Origin: Cytospora piceicola
Lineage: Eukaryota > Ascomycota > Sordariomycetes > Diaporthales > Cytosporaceae
DNA: 64,000 nucleotides
Direction of reading: 5' to 3'
NCBI GenBank assembly: GCA_023375675.1
Contig: JALQBC010000017.1
Coordinates: 620,001-684,000, forward strand
A program made the translations under genes and the position numbers. How positions within the stretch are numbered: position 1 is the first letter of the stretch; the number at the start of each line of letters is the position of its first letter. Under the pieces are notes generated by a model. That model saw nothing but the letters and a program-made list of their open reading frames with translations, was not told the origin of the DNA and did no database searches. Shown here piece after piece: positions 45,828 to 55,774 of this stretch.

Positions 45828-47140
45828 AGCAAAGGTGTGAGTGCTCGCCCGCTCCAAGGAGGTTGTTTACCAGATGTTGGAGTCTAACGGAGCAGGAACA
45901 GGCAGCTAGAAGGTCCTGGAGAGGGGGATAAAGGCTGGATGTCGAGGGCTCCAAACGGCACAATACAGGTCCGCAATAACGGGGACTCGACGGAATTTCT
46001 ACCCCAAAGTCGGGTGTTGTTATGACTTCCACCGAACGGTCTTTCCGGCTTTACCAGTCCTCCAAGAAAGCAAACCGTGGGAATTTATCCGAATGCAGGT
46101 TAGATGAGATGGGGATACGAAATGCGTATACAAGATAAAGAAAGGTCGATCTTGATTGTGAATGGACCGTGCAGTGAGTGCAGTCGAACAATGTGTAAAC
46201 AATGTCAACCAATGGTGAATAATGGTGAATAATCTTCCCGCCTGGGGAAAATGCTTTTCAGGGGCGATGGCGACTGATAGTCACGACTCACCACCAAACC
46301 GGGAACTCCCCCCGGGTTTCCCGCCTGTTAAACGTTTAACCGGCCCACTTGTCGTTGATAGGAAGAAGGTCAATATCATCGTAAGATGACCAACTCCCAG
46401 GTAGATTGTCACCATCCATCACCAGTCGAATATGCCGCCGTACTTGGTGACTTGGACGCTTATCTTCGGCATCTAATTGTGGTGAGATGTAGCTCTCTAT
46501 TCGCCCGATCTGATTCTTGGTCACATTAGGAAACCAATTCAAGCAATCGGGTGGGTTGCTAAGCGAGACACATCGCTGCCGATATACGATATAGCAACGG
46601 TACCCCGAGAAGTCACAAGATGGATGGGCTTCACAAGCCTATCGTTTGCCTGTCTCTTGTTTGCAAAACATCTTTGTCTCTTTCTCTTTTCTCTCCCCAA
46701 TATTGACAGTTCACCGTCAACTGAACGAGAAGAGAAAGAGCCTAGTGTGGAACCAGTGACGTTGCTTCTCATCAATTTTATATAAGTCCCGTTTCGTCTT
46801 CCCGATTCTCGTTTATCACTTCTCGCTTGTCATCCTGCCATTGGATTCCAGGGAATGCAGATATAAAGTATCAGACTATTGTAGAACCCCAGTCAATCTT
46901 GACATAAAATCACCCACATCGACCATACATACCCTAGGGCACCTCTCATAAATCTCATAAAAGGGGCTTCTACCGGCAGCTTCTACAGGCAGCTTCTACT
47001 TAGACCACTCCTTAACTGCAGACGCTCTGGAACCATTATCCCTTGGTAGAACGACTGTACTCAGTACTATCCACCAGTACCTGTGGATGACCATCATACA
47101 AGAAGCTATATCACACTTCACCAAGGCACAAACACTCGCC
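45828..47140. promoter_or_regulatory. Divergent promoter between qa-3 and qa-4
   Basis: 1.3 kb without a supported gene. Minus-strand frames at 46336-46542 and 46539-46775 have no recognisable domain. One RYTTATCC half-site of the QA-1F consensus (ATTTATCC) lies at about 46083-46090, within chance expectation. Confidence 0.45.
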
Positions 47141-48376
47141 ATGCCGTGCAAACTAGGGATAACCTCCATGTCGCTAGGCCGCGCCGAGGCCGGCCACTCC
47201 CTTACTCACAAGCTCGACATGGCTCACGAATACGGCTACCAGGGCATCGAACTATTCTACGCGGACCTGGTCGAGGAGGCAGCCACACACTTTGAGCATG
47301 CCTCGCCTCCGCCCACCGGGGACGGCACCAAGAACAGCGGCGAGCCCTCCAGGCCAGCCCAGCTGGCAGCAGCCAGACACATCCGCGCCCTGTGCGCAGA
47401 CCGCCACCTCGCCATCATCTGCCTCCAGCCCTTCGCCCACTACGAGGGCCTCCTCGACAGGGAGGCGCACGCGGCCCGGGTCGAGGAGCTCCGCTTCTGG
47501 GTCCGGCTCGCCCACGAGCTGGGCACGGACATGATCCAGGTCCCCTCGTCCTTCCTCCCGGCGGACCAGGTCTCGGACGACGTGGGCCTCATCGTCTCGG
47601 ACCTGCAGGAGCTCGCAGACGTCGGCGCGGCGTCCTCCCCGCCCGTCCGCTTCGTCTACGAGGCCCTGTGCTTCGGCACGAGGGTCAACCTGTGGGAGGC
47701 GAGCTGGGAGGTCGTGAGGAGGGTCGGCAGGGACAACTTCGGGCTGTGCCTCGACAGCTTCAACATCGCCGGCGGGGTGTACGCGGACCCGGCCGCCGAG
47801 ACGGGCAAGAACAGGGACGCCGAGGGGGCCGTGGCCCGGTCGATGGAGAGGATGGTCAGGGAGCTGGGGCCAAACATCAGTAAGGTCTTCTACGTGCAGG
47901 TCGTGGATGCCGAACGGCTTCTCAGCCCACTCGTGGAAGGGCATGCTTTACACAATGCCGAGCAGCCTGCGCGGATGAGCTGGAGCAGGAACTGTCGGCT
48001 GTTCTACGGTGAAAGGGAGTATGGTGCTTATCTGCCGATCCGGGAAATCGCAGAGACGTTCTTTCATAAACTAAGGTTCCAAGGCTGGGTCAGTCTCGAG
48101 CTTTTCAACCGCCGAAGTAAGTCTTGCTCATACAAACACCACAGGCGTGGCTCCTACGCATACTCCAGCCAAGTCACTAATGTCCGGCTTCTAGTGAGTG
48201 ACGAACAAAAGCATGTTCCTGAGGAACTCGCCCTGCGTGGCGCGCTTTCGTGGCGCAGGCTGGTCGATGATATGAAGCTTGAGGTGGATGCTCCGGTCTT
48301 GCAAGTTAGCACTGAGGTGCCTAGAGTTTCGGCTTCTTTTCCCTCTACTAGGCCCCCCAGTACCATTATTGTTTGA
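47141..48376 (+). CDS. qa-4: 3-dehydroshikimate dehydratase
   Basis: Exons 47141-48116 and 48195-48376 (join FNRR/MSDEQ) give 385 residues. The ATG at 47141 (MPCKLGITSMSLGRAEAGHS) was chosen over 47087 because it matches the family start. TIM-barrel (AP-endonuclease-2-like) features: LDMAHEYGYQGIELFYADL, IICLQPFAHYEGL, DMIQVPSSFLP, VRFVYEALCFGTRV with the metal Glu, NFGLCLDSFNIAGGVYADP with the metal Asp, and KVFYVQVVDAERL. YLPIREIAETFFHKLRFQGWVSLELFNR ends the barrel. It dehydrates 3-dehydroshikimate to protocatechuate, which enters the beta-ketoadipate pathway. Confidence 0.94.
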   Translation: MPCKLGITSMSLGRAEAGHSLTHKLDMAHEYGYQGIELFYADLVEEAATHFEHASPPPTGDGTKNSGEPSRPAQLAAARHIRALCADRHLAIICLQPFAHYEGLLDREAHAARVEELRFWVRLAHELGTDMIQVPSSFLPADQVSDDVGLIVSDLQELADVGAASSPPVRFVYEALCFGTRVNLWEASWEVVRRVGRDNFGLCLDSFNIAGGVYADPAAETGKNRDAEGAVARSMERMVRELGPNISKVFYVQVVDAERLLSPLVEGHALHNAEQPARMSWSRNCRLFYGEREYGAYLPIREIAETFFHKLRFQGWVSLELFNRRSKSCSYKHHRRGSYAYSSQVTNVRLLVSDEQKHVPEELALRGALSWRRLVDDMKLEVDAPVLQVSTEVPRVSASFPSTRPPSTIIV

Positions 48377-48938
48377 ATAGGTGCAAAACCATGATACTCA
48401 TGAAAGCACACAAGATAAGGACATTTGGTGTACATGCTTTTCGATCTGAGCTGCCTAGCTCAATTTCTGGCAGTGGCCTGCGGCCATTTCGATACTGGTT
48501 TAGCAGTATAGCATTTGTCCAGTAAGTGCTTGTGGTTCAGTTGCTTGCGGAATATTTGTATGAGCGAGTGGGTGATATCAAATTACACAATCTACTCAAC
48601 AGGCAGCCTCTGGGAGCCATATAAAGTCCTTGAAACGTGAGTGAGGTTATTTGCGCTGGTTGGAGACCTGGCACGCTCCTTCTGAGCAATGCTGAGTGTA
48701 CTGGATGCAAAAGAACAACACAAAACATCGTCGATTCTTGTATGCATGAAGGCAGTAGGTACCAAGTGGGATAATAACATCAATAATGTATGTACTCAGG
48801 ATAGCATGGTCAAGAATATCCATTCTAATCATTCCACATAAAAAGCTGACGAAGATCAATATTCGTGAACAAACACCCGTTCCCAACAACGAACAAGTAG
48901 CAACATTAATTCCAAGCTCATAAATCATCATCCATCAA
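48377..48938. other. Convergent 3' gap between qa-4 and qa-y
   Basis: About 560 bp with only short chance frames. Confidence 0.6.
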
Positions 48939-50640
48939 TTACACAACATCATCTCCCTTCCGCCCCGTGTCCTCCAACTGGGTAAACCCCGCCTTACCAT
49001 CACTGCCCATATCCAAGTCCCCAGCGTTGCTCCTAAACTCCTCGTCCTGCACCCTCAGCTCCTCCATGATGATCGCGTTCGCCCTGCGCACGGGCCGCAT
49101 CTCGAACAGCCTGTCCATGGTCTCGAGCGGGATGGACTTGGTCTCGGGCACGAGGAAGTAGACAAAGGCCACCGAGAGGAGCATGAGCGACGCGAAGAAC
49201 ATGTACACCCCGTACGACATGGCCAGGAACATCTGCGGCGTGAAGCGGCCGATGATGAAGTTCCAGAACCAGTTGCTGGCCGCCGCCGAGGCCTGCCCCA
49301 GCGACCGCGTGTTCTGGTCGAAGATCTCGCTGTTGATGACCCATGGGGTGCCGTTCCACGACGGCGTGTAGCACGCCGTCCAGATGTAGAAGAACACCAT
49401 GGCCGCGGTGCCGCCGGCGGAGAGGGAGCCCGAGGTGTTGGGGTGGTTGGCCGGGTCGGCCACCTTGATGTAGGCGCCGATGATCCACATGCAGACCGAG
49501 CCGCCCACGCCGCCGTAGATGAGGAGGTTGCGTCGGCCGAACTGGTCGATGAGGTACCTTTTTCCGAAGGGGTCAGCCAAGGTGGAGTGAGTGAGACAGT
49601 GGTGGAAATACTTACAAAAGCCAAATGAATGTGGCCACCGTCTTGACACACCCAAACACACCGGTAGTCAGGAAGGACGAATTGGTACCCGTAATCCCCA
49701 GCCCTTTGAATACCGTCGGGGAGTAGTAGTTGATGGCATTTATTCCTGAGCCGTTCTGGCCGAGGAAAAGCATGCTACCGAGGAAGAACCGCCACTGCAC
49801 CTTCTTCTGCTTGAGTGCAGCAAAGGGGTTCCAGAAGCCGGCACCGACCTCAGTGCGGTACCGTTCCAGCTCTTCATCGATGTAGCTGACCTCCTCCACG
49901 ATGTAAATATCCGTGGGCTCCAGATTTCTCATCCAGCACAAGTTCGCCATGCCCTCTTCCCGTCGACCCTTGGTGAACAGCCACCGGGGCGACTCCTTGA
50001 GCCACACCGACCCGATGAGGAGCAGCCCGGCGGGGATGAGCTGCACAGCGAAGGGAATAATCCACTGCGAGTGGTTCGCCGGCAAGGTCGTGTTGACACC
50101 GTAGTTGATCCAGAAGCCAACGAGGCCACCAATCTGCCACCCAAGCTCGTATATACCGACCAGTCGCCCACGCACGGCCGGGGGTGCGAGCTCAGAGATG
50201 TAGATGGGCACCATGTTCGACGCTCCACCGACACCGAAACCGGCAATCACGCGCCCGCCGAGGATGAGCCCGAGGCCGCGCTCGCCGTTGGCCCCCAGCA
50301 TCATTCCGGCGCCGATTATGAAGAGCAGGGTGAAGAGGAAGAGTGATTTCCGCCGGCCGAGGAAGTAGCTCGTCACGTAGGCGAACAGGCTCCCGAAGAA
50401 GGCCCCGGCCTGGTAGACGGAGACGATGTTGGACTGGACGAGCGCTAGCTTGCTGTCACTGTACGAGCCGAAGTCGAACTCATCCTCGAACGAAGGGAGC
50501 GTCAGTGTCGTACCAATGAAGGCAGAGTCATAGCCGATCATGCACGAAGCGAAGGAGGCGATTGCGGCGGAAACGTAGACTCGCCAGTTGTACACGGCCT
50601 TGGGCGTAGGCCGGTCTTCCTTGAGGGCCAACAGCGTCAT
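48939..50640 (-). CDS. qa-y: Quinate permease (MFS sugar-porter family)
   Basis: Exons 50640-49616 and 49557-48939 join in frame (FIWLL/YLIDQFGRR) to 547 residues. The start MTLLALKEDRPTPKAVYNWR resembles quinate permeases; an upstream in-frame ATG at 50682 is less likely. Twelve-helix sugar-porter signatures: GYDSAFIGTTLTLPSF, LGRRKSLF, GRVIAGFGVGGASNMVPIYI, SELAPPAVRGRLVGIYELGWQ in part, and WLKESPRWLFTKGR. NGSGINAINYYSPTVFKGLG, DQFGRRNLL and FVYFLVPETKSIPLETMDRLF complete the set. It imports quinate at the plasma membrane (qa-y/qutD). It is transcribed in the same direction as qa-1S. Confidence 0.94.
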
Positions 50641-52080
50641 GATGGGCCACGAGTTTCTCCTGATTTTGCAAGCTAGGAGCACTGAGCTTCAAGATACTTA
50701 GCCGACAGTGGTTGACCGGGATGCGAGAAGGCCGGACAGCCTCAACGACACAGTGGACGGCATGATGATTGATATATACATATGAGGTTTTATGGCGGAC
50801 GCCAGGATCCTCCCAAGAATGGATCAACTAGCTCCATTCTCCATTTGTTATGGAGATATCAACAGTTTCCAGGGAACAGGGGGTTTGGTAAACGCGGGGT
50901 CCCCATATTGTCGGCATTTGGGAATATGTTGATGAAAAGGATGCCGCTTATCCGAGCGAACTACTTTTTCATGTACGTTCTTCTCAATCCGGTGTTAGGA
51001 TAAGAATTCAACCTGGAGTTGCGCAGAGATGTAACATACCAAGTGCGCAGGTGTACCAGGACTCTGAGTTGGCCTGAGAAGTTGGCTGTCCGCCCGGTGT
51101 CTTGCAAGGTTAGCTCAAGTCCCCGGGTTTCCCCGCATGCGAAATGCATGGCAAAACTGTAGTCGGGTCCACTGGCCACCAATCTCCTCAGTCCCGAGAG
51201 TAGCAGATCCTCCTAACAGAAAGGCTTCCACGCAAGAGTCTGACGTATTAGCTGTCAGCTGTTGATCAGCTTTGGGCGAGTCACCAACCACGGGGCAGCC
51301 TGGGTTACCGCCCCATGAGGAAGAAGATTTAGCCATTCCCCGAACGGGACCTCTTCTAGCGTGTGAAAAGCGTGACGGCTGTCTCAACGTCTGGAGAAAG
51401 AGAGGACAAGTGTCTTGCAAAGCAAAGTCCATTGCGCAACCCTGCATATGTGCGGATGATGAAGCGTGCTTCCTCCCCTATTCTCGCAGCAAACCCCCCC
51501 TCTCCCTGTTGAGCTTGCCCGGCGTGTTGCGTAATGAAAGAGTGATATGGATTCGTGCCGTCAAACCCGACATCTAGATTGGCCATCAGAGAGCGGACTG
51601 GTTCATCCGGGCTCGGTGAGACCTTGGCCCGTAATCGAGCATGTTTCTGCCCCTTCACAGAAACACATGTACCCTCAACGGATATTGCCATACACCAGAC
51701 GGAATTCTGCTACGGGCAACAATCATACCCGTCCAAGGGCGTCCGGAAGGGAGAGATGATCACCTTTCGCCTTTGAAGCCGTTCGCACTTGTTCGTCACG
51801 GAGAATCGGTGCCGAGTATTAATCCTTGCCACCCCTTCATCTGTGTCACTGCCGCACATTGCTATGTAGACTTCCAATACATTGTGGCCGCTGTGGCCGC
51901 GGTGGCCGCAGTAGTCGGGATGCATTATAAAGGGATGAACTCCCTGTAAGACATCTGTATTCACAAGTACAGGAGACTCTGCACGCGGTCGTCTGTGGGC
52001 CGGCACACTTTGTCAGCCTAAAGGTTGTGGGTGGCTGGTAATTTAAGGTTTTTCGAATGGTTCGTCGATACACCTGACTC
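50641..52080. promoter_or_regulatory. Promoter region of qa-y and 3' side of qa-1S
   Basis: 1.4 kb with no supported gene. The 15-bp GGATGCCGCTTATCC at 50939-50953, 300 bp upstream of the qa-y start, matches both flanks of the QA-1F consensus (GGRT and RYTTATCC) but is one base short in the middle. A GTGGCCGC triplet-like run lies near 51888-51906. Confidence 0.4.
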
Positions 52081-54914
52081 TCAAGGCTCCTGCTCCACAA
52101 TGCTTTCCAATCGGGGCCGCAGGTGAGCAAGATTAGAACGACCCTTTTCGTCCGTATAGGCCCTGAAGACTTCCCGTCTCATGAAACGTCTTGGTGCGCG
52201 TCGGCCCGTGAAGAGCTCAAATTGCGCAAAACCCTGTTCTGGGAGAAGATCCAAGCCATCCATCGTGACCCAGCCGCGATGAGCCTCTCGATGGCTCTGA
52301 TCCAGAAGTGGCGTTGAAAGTATTTTTTGTGTGAACTCGACAATCACACCGCCTGTCAGGCTGCCCAGCCACTGTGGGGGCAGTGTGAAGTCCGGAGCCG
52401 GAGTGTCACCTATGCCGTGGCTAGGTATGGCAGAGACAATCATTGTGGGTTGTCGCCAACCATCTGGCCAAGAGTCTCCCCTCGACTTGAGGATGTGAAA
52501 GCAGGTCTTGACTTCTATGTCAGGGCTGAAAAGGGGAAGGTCGTCTCTGGACAGAAGTCTTGTGAAGTGGGTCACAAGCTTCTCAGCGTTTGCATAACTG
52601 AGATGAATTATGGTCAGCTACCGGCCACACAGGAGTCTTCGAGGTGAATCCTCCAGAATACTTTGAACTCACGTGCGGTTGAATACACAAATATTCTTCA
52701 CGCCCAACTGCAGCATCGCGTAGACAGCAGCTCTTGCCATGCCGCCTGCGCCAATGACGAGCCCGCAACTATTTGATCGTACGGCGTTCGCGGGAGAGAG
52801 ACCGCGCCGTATGCAAGCCCTGATTCCGATCCAGTCCGTATTCTCTCCATATAATGCCTTGATTGGACCTGCTCGATTGCGGCAATGGAAAAGACGGGCA
52901 TCCTCCGGGACGGTCCCGTCTGCATTGAGTGACCGGATAGGTATCAGTGTATTGACGGCACCAATAGCTCTCGCGTGCCGACTCAAAGAGTGGGTGATGC
53001 TAATGATCTCCACCTTGAACGGAAGGCTGATTGAGGCACCAGCGAAATTAGGGTCCATGACCAACTCTTGCAGGCTCCGTATGGACTCGGTATTGTGCGG
53101 CCGGTAGTGGTGTGGGATACCGCAAGCTTTCAGGGCTGCATTGTGCATCGAAGGTGAAAGACTGTATGACACATGTCCACCGATAACGTACAGTTTCATA
53201 GGATCGTAGACGAAAGATGAGTATAGGCTCTGTGTCGCCTGAAGAGCTGTAATGGAAGGTTGTGGGTAGGGTCCTTCGATGTCGTGGCCTACGTTCGTAG
53301 CGGTTGAGCCGGCGGGGAGAACAGAAGTCAGCACTTGATTGAAACAGGACGAGTTCCTGCCCTTCCTGCCAGTGTTGTAAACAATCAAAGGGAGCTTCGG
53401 TTCACCCAGGTCCTCAATTCTCGCACGAAGGTGAGCGACCTCGACGTTCTCAGGATAATGATCTCCCGGCCTTGTCAGACGCACCAGGTCACATCCTAAT
53501 TTCTGAGCTTTGCGATAATAAGACGTCCAAATTGGCATCCTCCAGGATGGCGCTGGGGTCTTGGTCCACTGTAGGTTAGCGACAAGCTTTGTCCGGCCTT
53601 TTGCTAGATGGGAAATGCAGCCGTCCTCTAGGCGCAAGTCGACCGTCATGTATTCGACAGCAAGACGAAGACCATGGCGCAGATAGGCCAAGTATAAGGA
53701 CCTCGACGCCTCATCATGCAGTGCCGACTCTGGTAATACAACATGGTATAGTATGGGAATGACGGTGTTTCGTCTGATGTCTCCCACTACCCGACTAATC
53801 TCACCAGCGTATTCCGGACTAAGGTGGTCGCCATGAGACGTTTCAGGGCTTGAGGAATTGACCAGATCATCTATGACGACTTCGATGGCATCAGCGCCCG
53901 TCTCGATATCTTCGATATCTACATGTCTAGTCAGCAGGACCGACAGAGGAACAGACACGGCGTAGGTAAATTGTCTGTCCTCAGTTGGTATGGATGCAAG
54001 AGGAAAGGCGGATTCTATGAACGGTATCGTCCCTTTCGGTAGTATAAGCGACAAGAATTTCAGGAAGTGTCTTTCGGCTCTCTTGAGCGTGAGGTAAGGG
54101 GCAGGCGATCTCTGGTCAAGCTCAGTAACGAAGCCGTCCACCGATTCAGTCTTGTTCTTTTTAACCAAGTCCTCGGACACATTGAAGAACTCAAAGTGAC
54201 TGCACCTCCGGAAAACGAGACCACTGGCATTGAGGAGGTTTTTGAGCCGAGAATCATCTGGAACCTTGAGGTATTCCTGTATAGTCTTTGTGTCCCGCAC
54301 GACGTAGATTATGGGGTTCGTGTGGCTAACGTCCCGCAATATTGCCTGGACGTGGCGTTCCATCCACGAACAGACTATGACCGCATTGCTCTGGAAGCGA
54401 GGGAACATAGCCTGCAAAACCTCGGTTTGACGACTATGGTAGTCGGGCAGGCCATAGGTCCTCTTGTACACCAGGCTAGAGAGACCGGTGGTCTCCTGGA
54501 AGACCCTCTCAGCATCCACAACCTTGCGCTTCATAGCACTCGAGGCAATGACGGCCAGCGTAGATTTCCCAGCTCCTCGTATTCCGGTTAGGACTATGGA
54601 TGCATCGGGTCCGAATATTGTAGTCGAGGTGAGGTCAGGCGGAGGACGTGGTGAGCCCGGAGCGGAGAGCGAAGCTGTCGTAATTGTTAGACATCAATGA
54701 TCGGGAACCAGTCTCAGATAGAGGACCGTTCCGTACCTATCGCGGAAGATAGACCTGAAAGTGGCGGAGAGGGCTCATGGGAGCTATCATTACGCCCATT
54801 CGACACTCTTGCGTATGGAGTTTGTCGTGTTGGCGCTTGACCCTGCTGGGCATGCTCCCAGTCCGTAGCCATTGCGGCGAAGCTACGCTTCAGACCGGCA
54901 GATGTGGTTGTCAT
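52081..54914 (-). CDS. qa-1S: Quinate pathway repressor (AROM-derived, QA-1S/QutR type)
   Basis: Exons 54914-54737, 54674-52673 and 52597-52081 join in frame to 898 residues; an ATG at 54980 would give 920. The protein mirrors the last three domains of the pentafunctional AROM enzyme. First is a shikimate-kinase-like part with P-loop [12 protein letters not shown]. Second is a type I dehydroquinase-like part ([41 protein letters not shown]). Third is a shikimate-dehydrogenase-like part ([80 protein letters not shown]). Known homologues bind quinate-pathway metabolites and inhibit the activator QA-1F/QutA. It is divergent from the activator gene. Confidence 0.94.
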
Positions 54915-55034
54915 GTCGAAGTGGAACGGCAGGCGACCTTGGGAAGAACGAAATGACACCCTGCTGGCGGGGAGAGGCAATCTTGAGGGAGAACAGGCAT
55001 TGGCTTGATTGCACTTGGTTGGTGATCAATGTTT

Positions 55035-55065
<31 letters not shown>

Positions 55066-55774
55066 TAAGTCAAGCCATTCCGATCTGACATCGACCGAAG
55101 ATTATGACCGACATTTGGTCTCGTTGCGCCCTCCGGATTGGACTGTACCATCAAACATGGGTTGTTTCCTTAAAGGCGAAGAAAACATAAGTAGTTCTTG
55201 GCTTCTCGCAGGTGATTCGTTTAGTCTGGAGCCGTAAATGTAATCAGTCACCACACAACCTAGAACGATCACAGGTTGGAGGGGAAAGGCAATGGCAGGG
55301 CTAGGGCCCACTAGTAATTATGGCAAATGGAAGGGTTAGGGGAGAGTTAGGGGAGAGAGAGGCAAAACATTTATCCATCCAGGCTATCGCAAGGCTAATT
55401 GCACGTGCCCACTTGCCAAGGCTCTGCCCCGCAATGACAATCCGAGGTAGACAATTCCCCGGATTCTCCCCAGCCTGAGACCACTTTGACCCCACATGTT
55501 TGGAGGTTGACAATGCGCCAAGCCACAATCCCAAGCAACTCGCCATTCGGAAAAGACTCGCCCCCGGGCACATATTTGCCAGACCTTACGCTGGACCCAG
55601 AGCGGCATTGCGCAAACCCTGCCCATCGACCCGATCTCGGCTGAATGCACAATCAATCGCTCAATCTGATCACTGCTGTGCCAACGCGCTACGGAAGTGA
55701 GATGAGTCGAATTGGGTCGACACACAAGGGGACAATGGACACGACATGCTGCAGCACTTGAATCTGAAATTGCA
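54915..55774. promoter_or_regulatory. Divergent promoter between repressor and activator genes
   Basis: About 860 bp shared by qa-1S (minus) and qa-1F (plus). It contains five copies of the 7-bp unit GATGTTC at about 55029-55066 and an ATTTATCC half-site near 55368-55375. No gene. Confidence 0.6.
55029..55066. repeat. GATGTTC heptanucleotide tandem repeat
   Basis: Roughly five consecutive 7-bp copies in the repressor promoter or leader. Confidence 0.88.

Noticed and set aside
46336..46775. Possible small genes between qa-3 and qa-4
   Set aside because: Two short minus-strand frames without recognisable features in what is best read as a divergent promoter.
52669..54534. The long repressor frame as a broken AROM enzyme
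   Set aside because: Layout of kinase-, dehydroquinase- and dehydrogenase-like domains plus position beside the activator match the QutR/QA-1S repressor, which is naturally AROM-derived.
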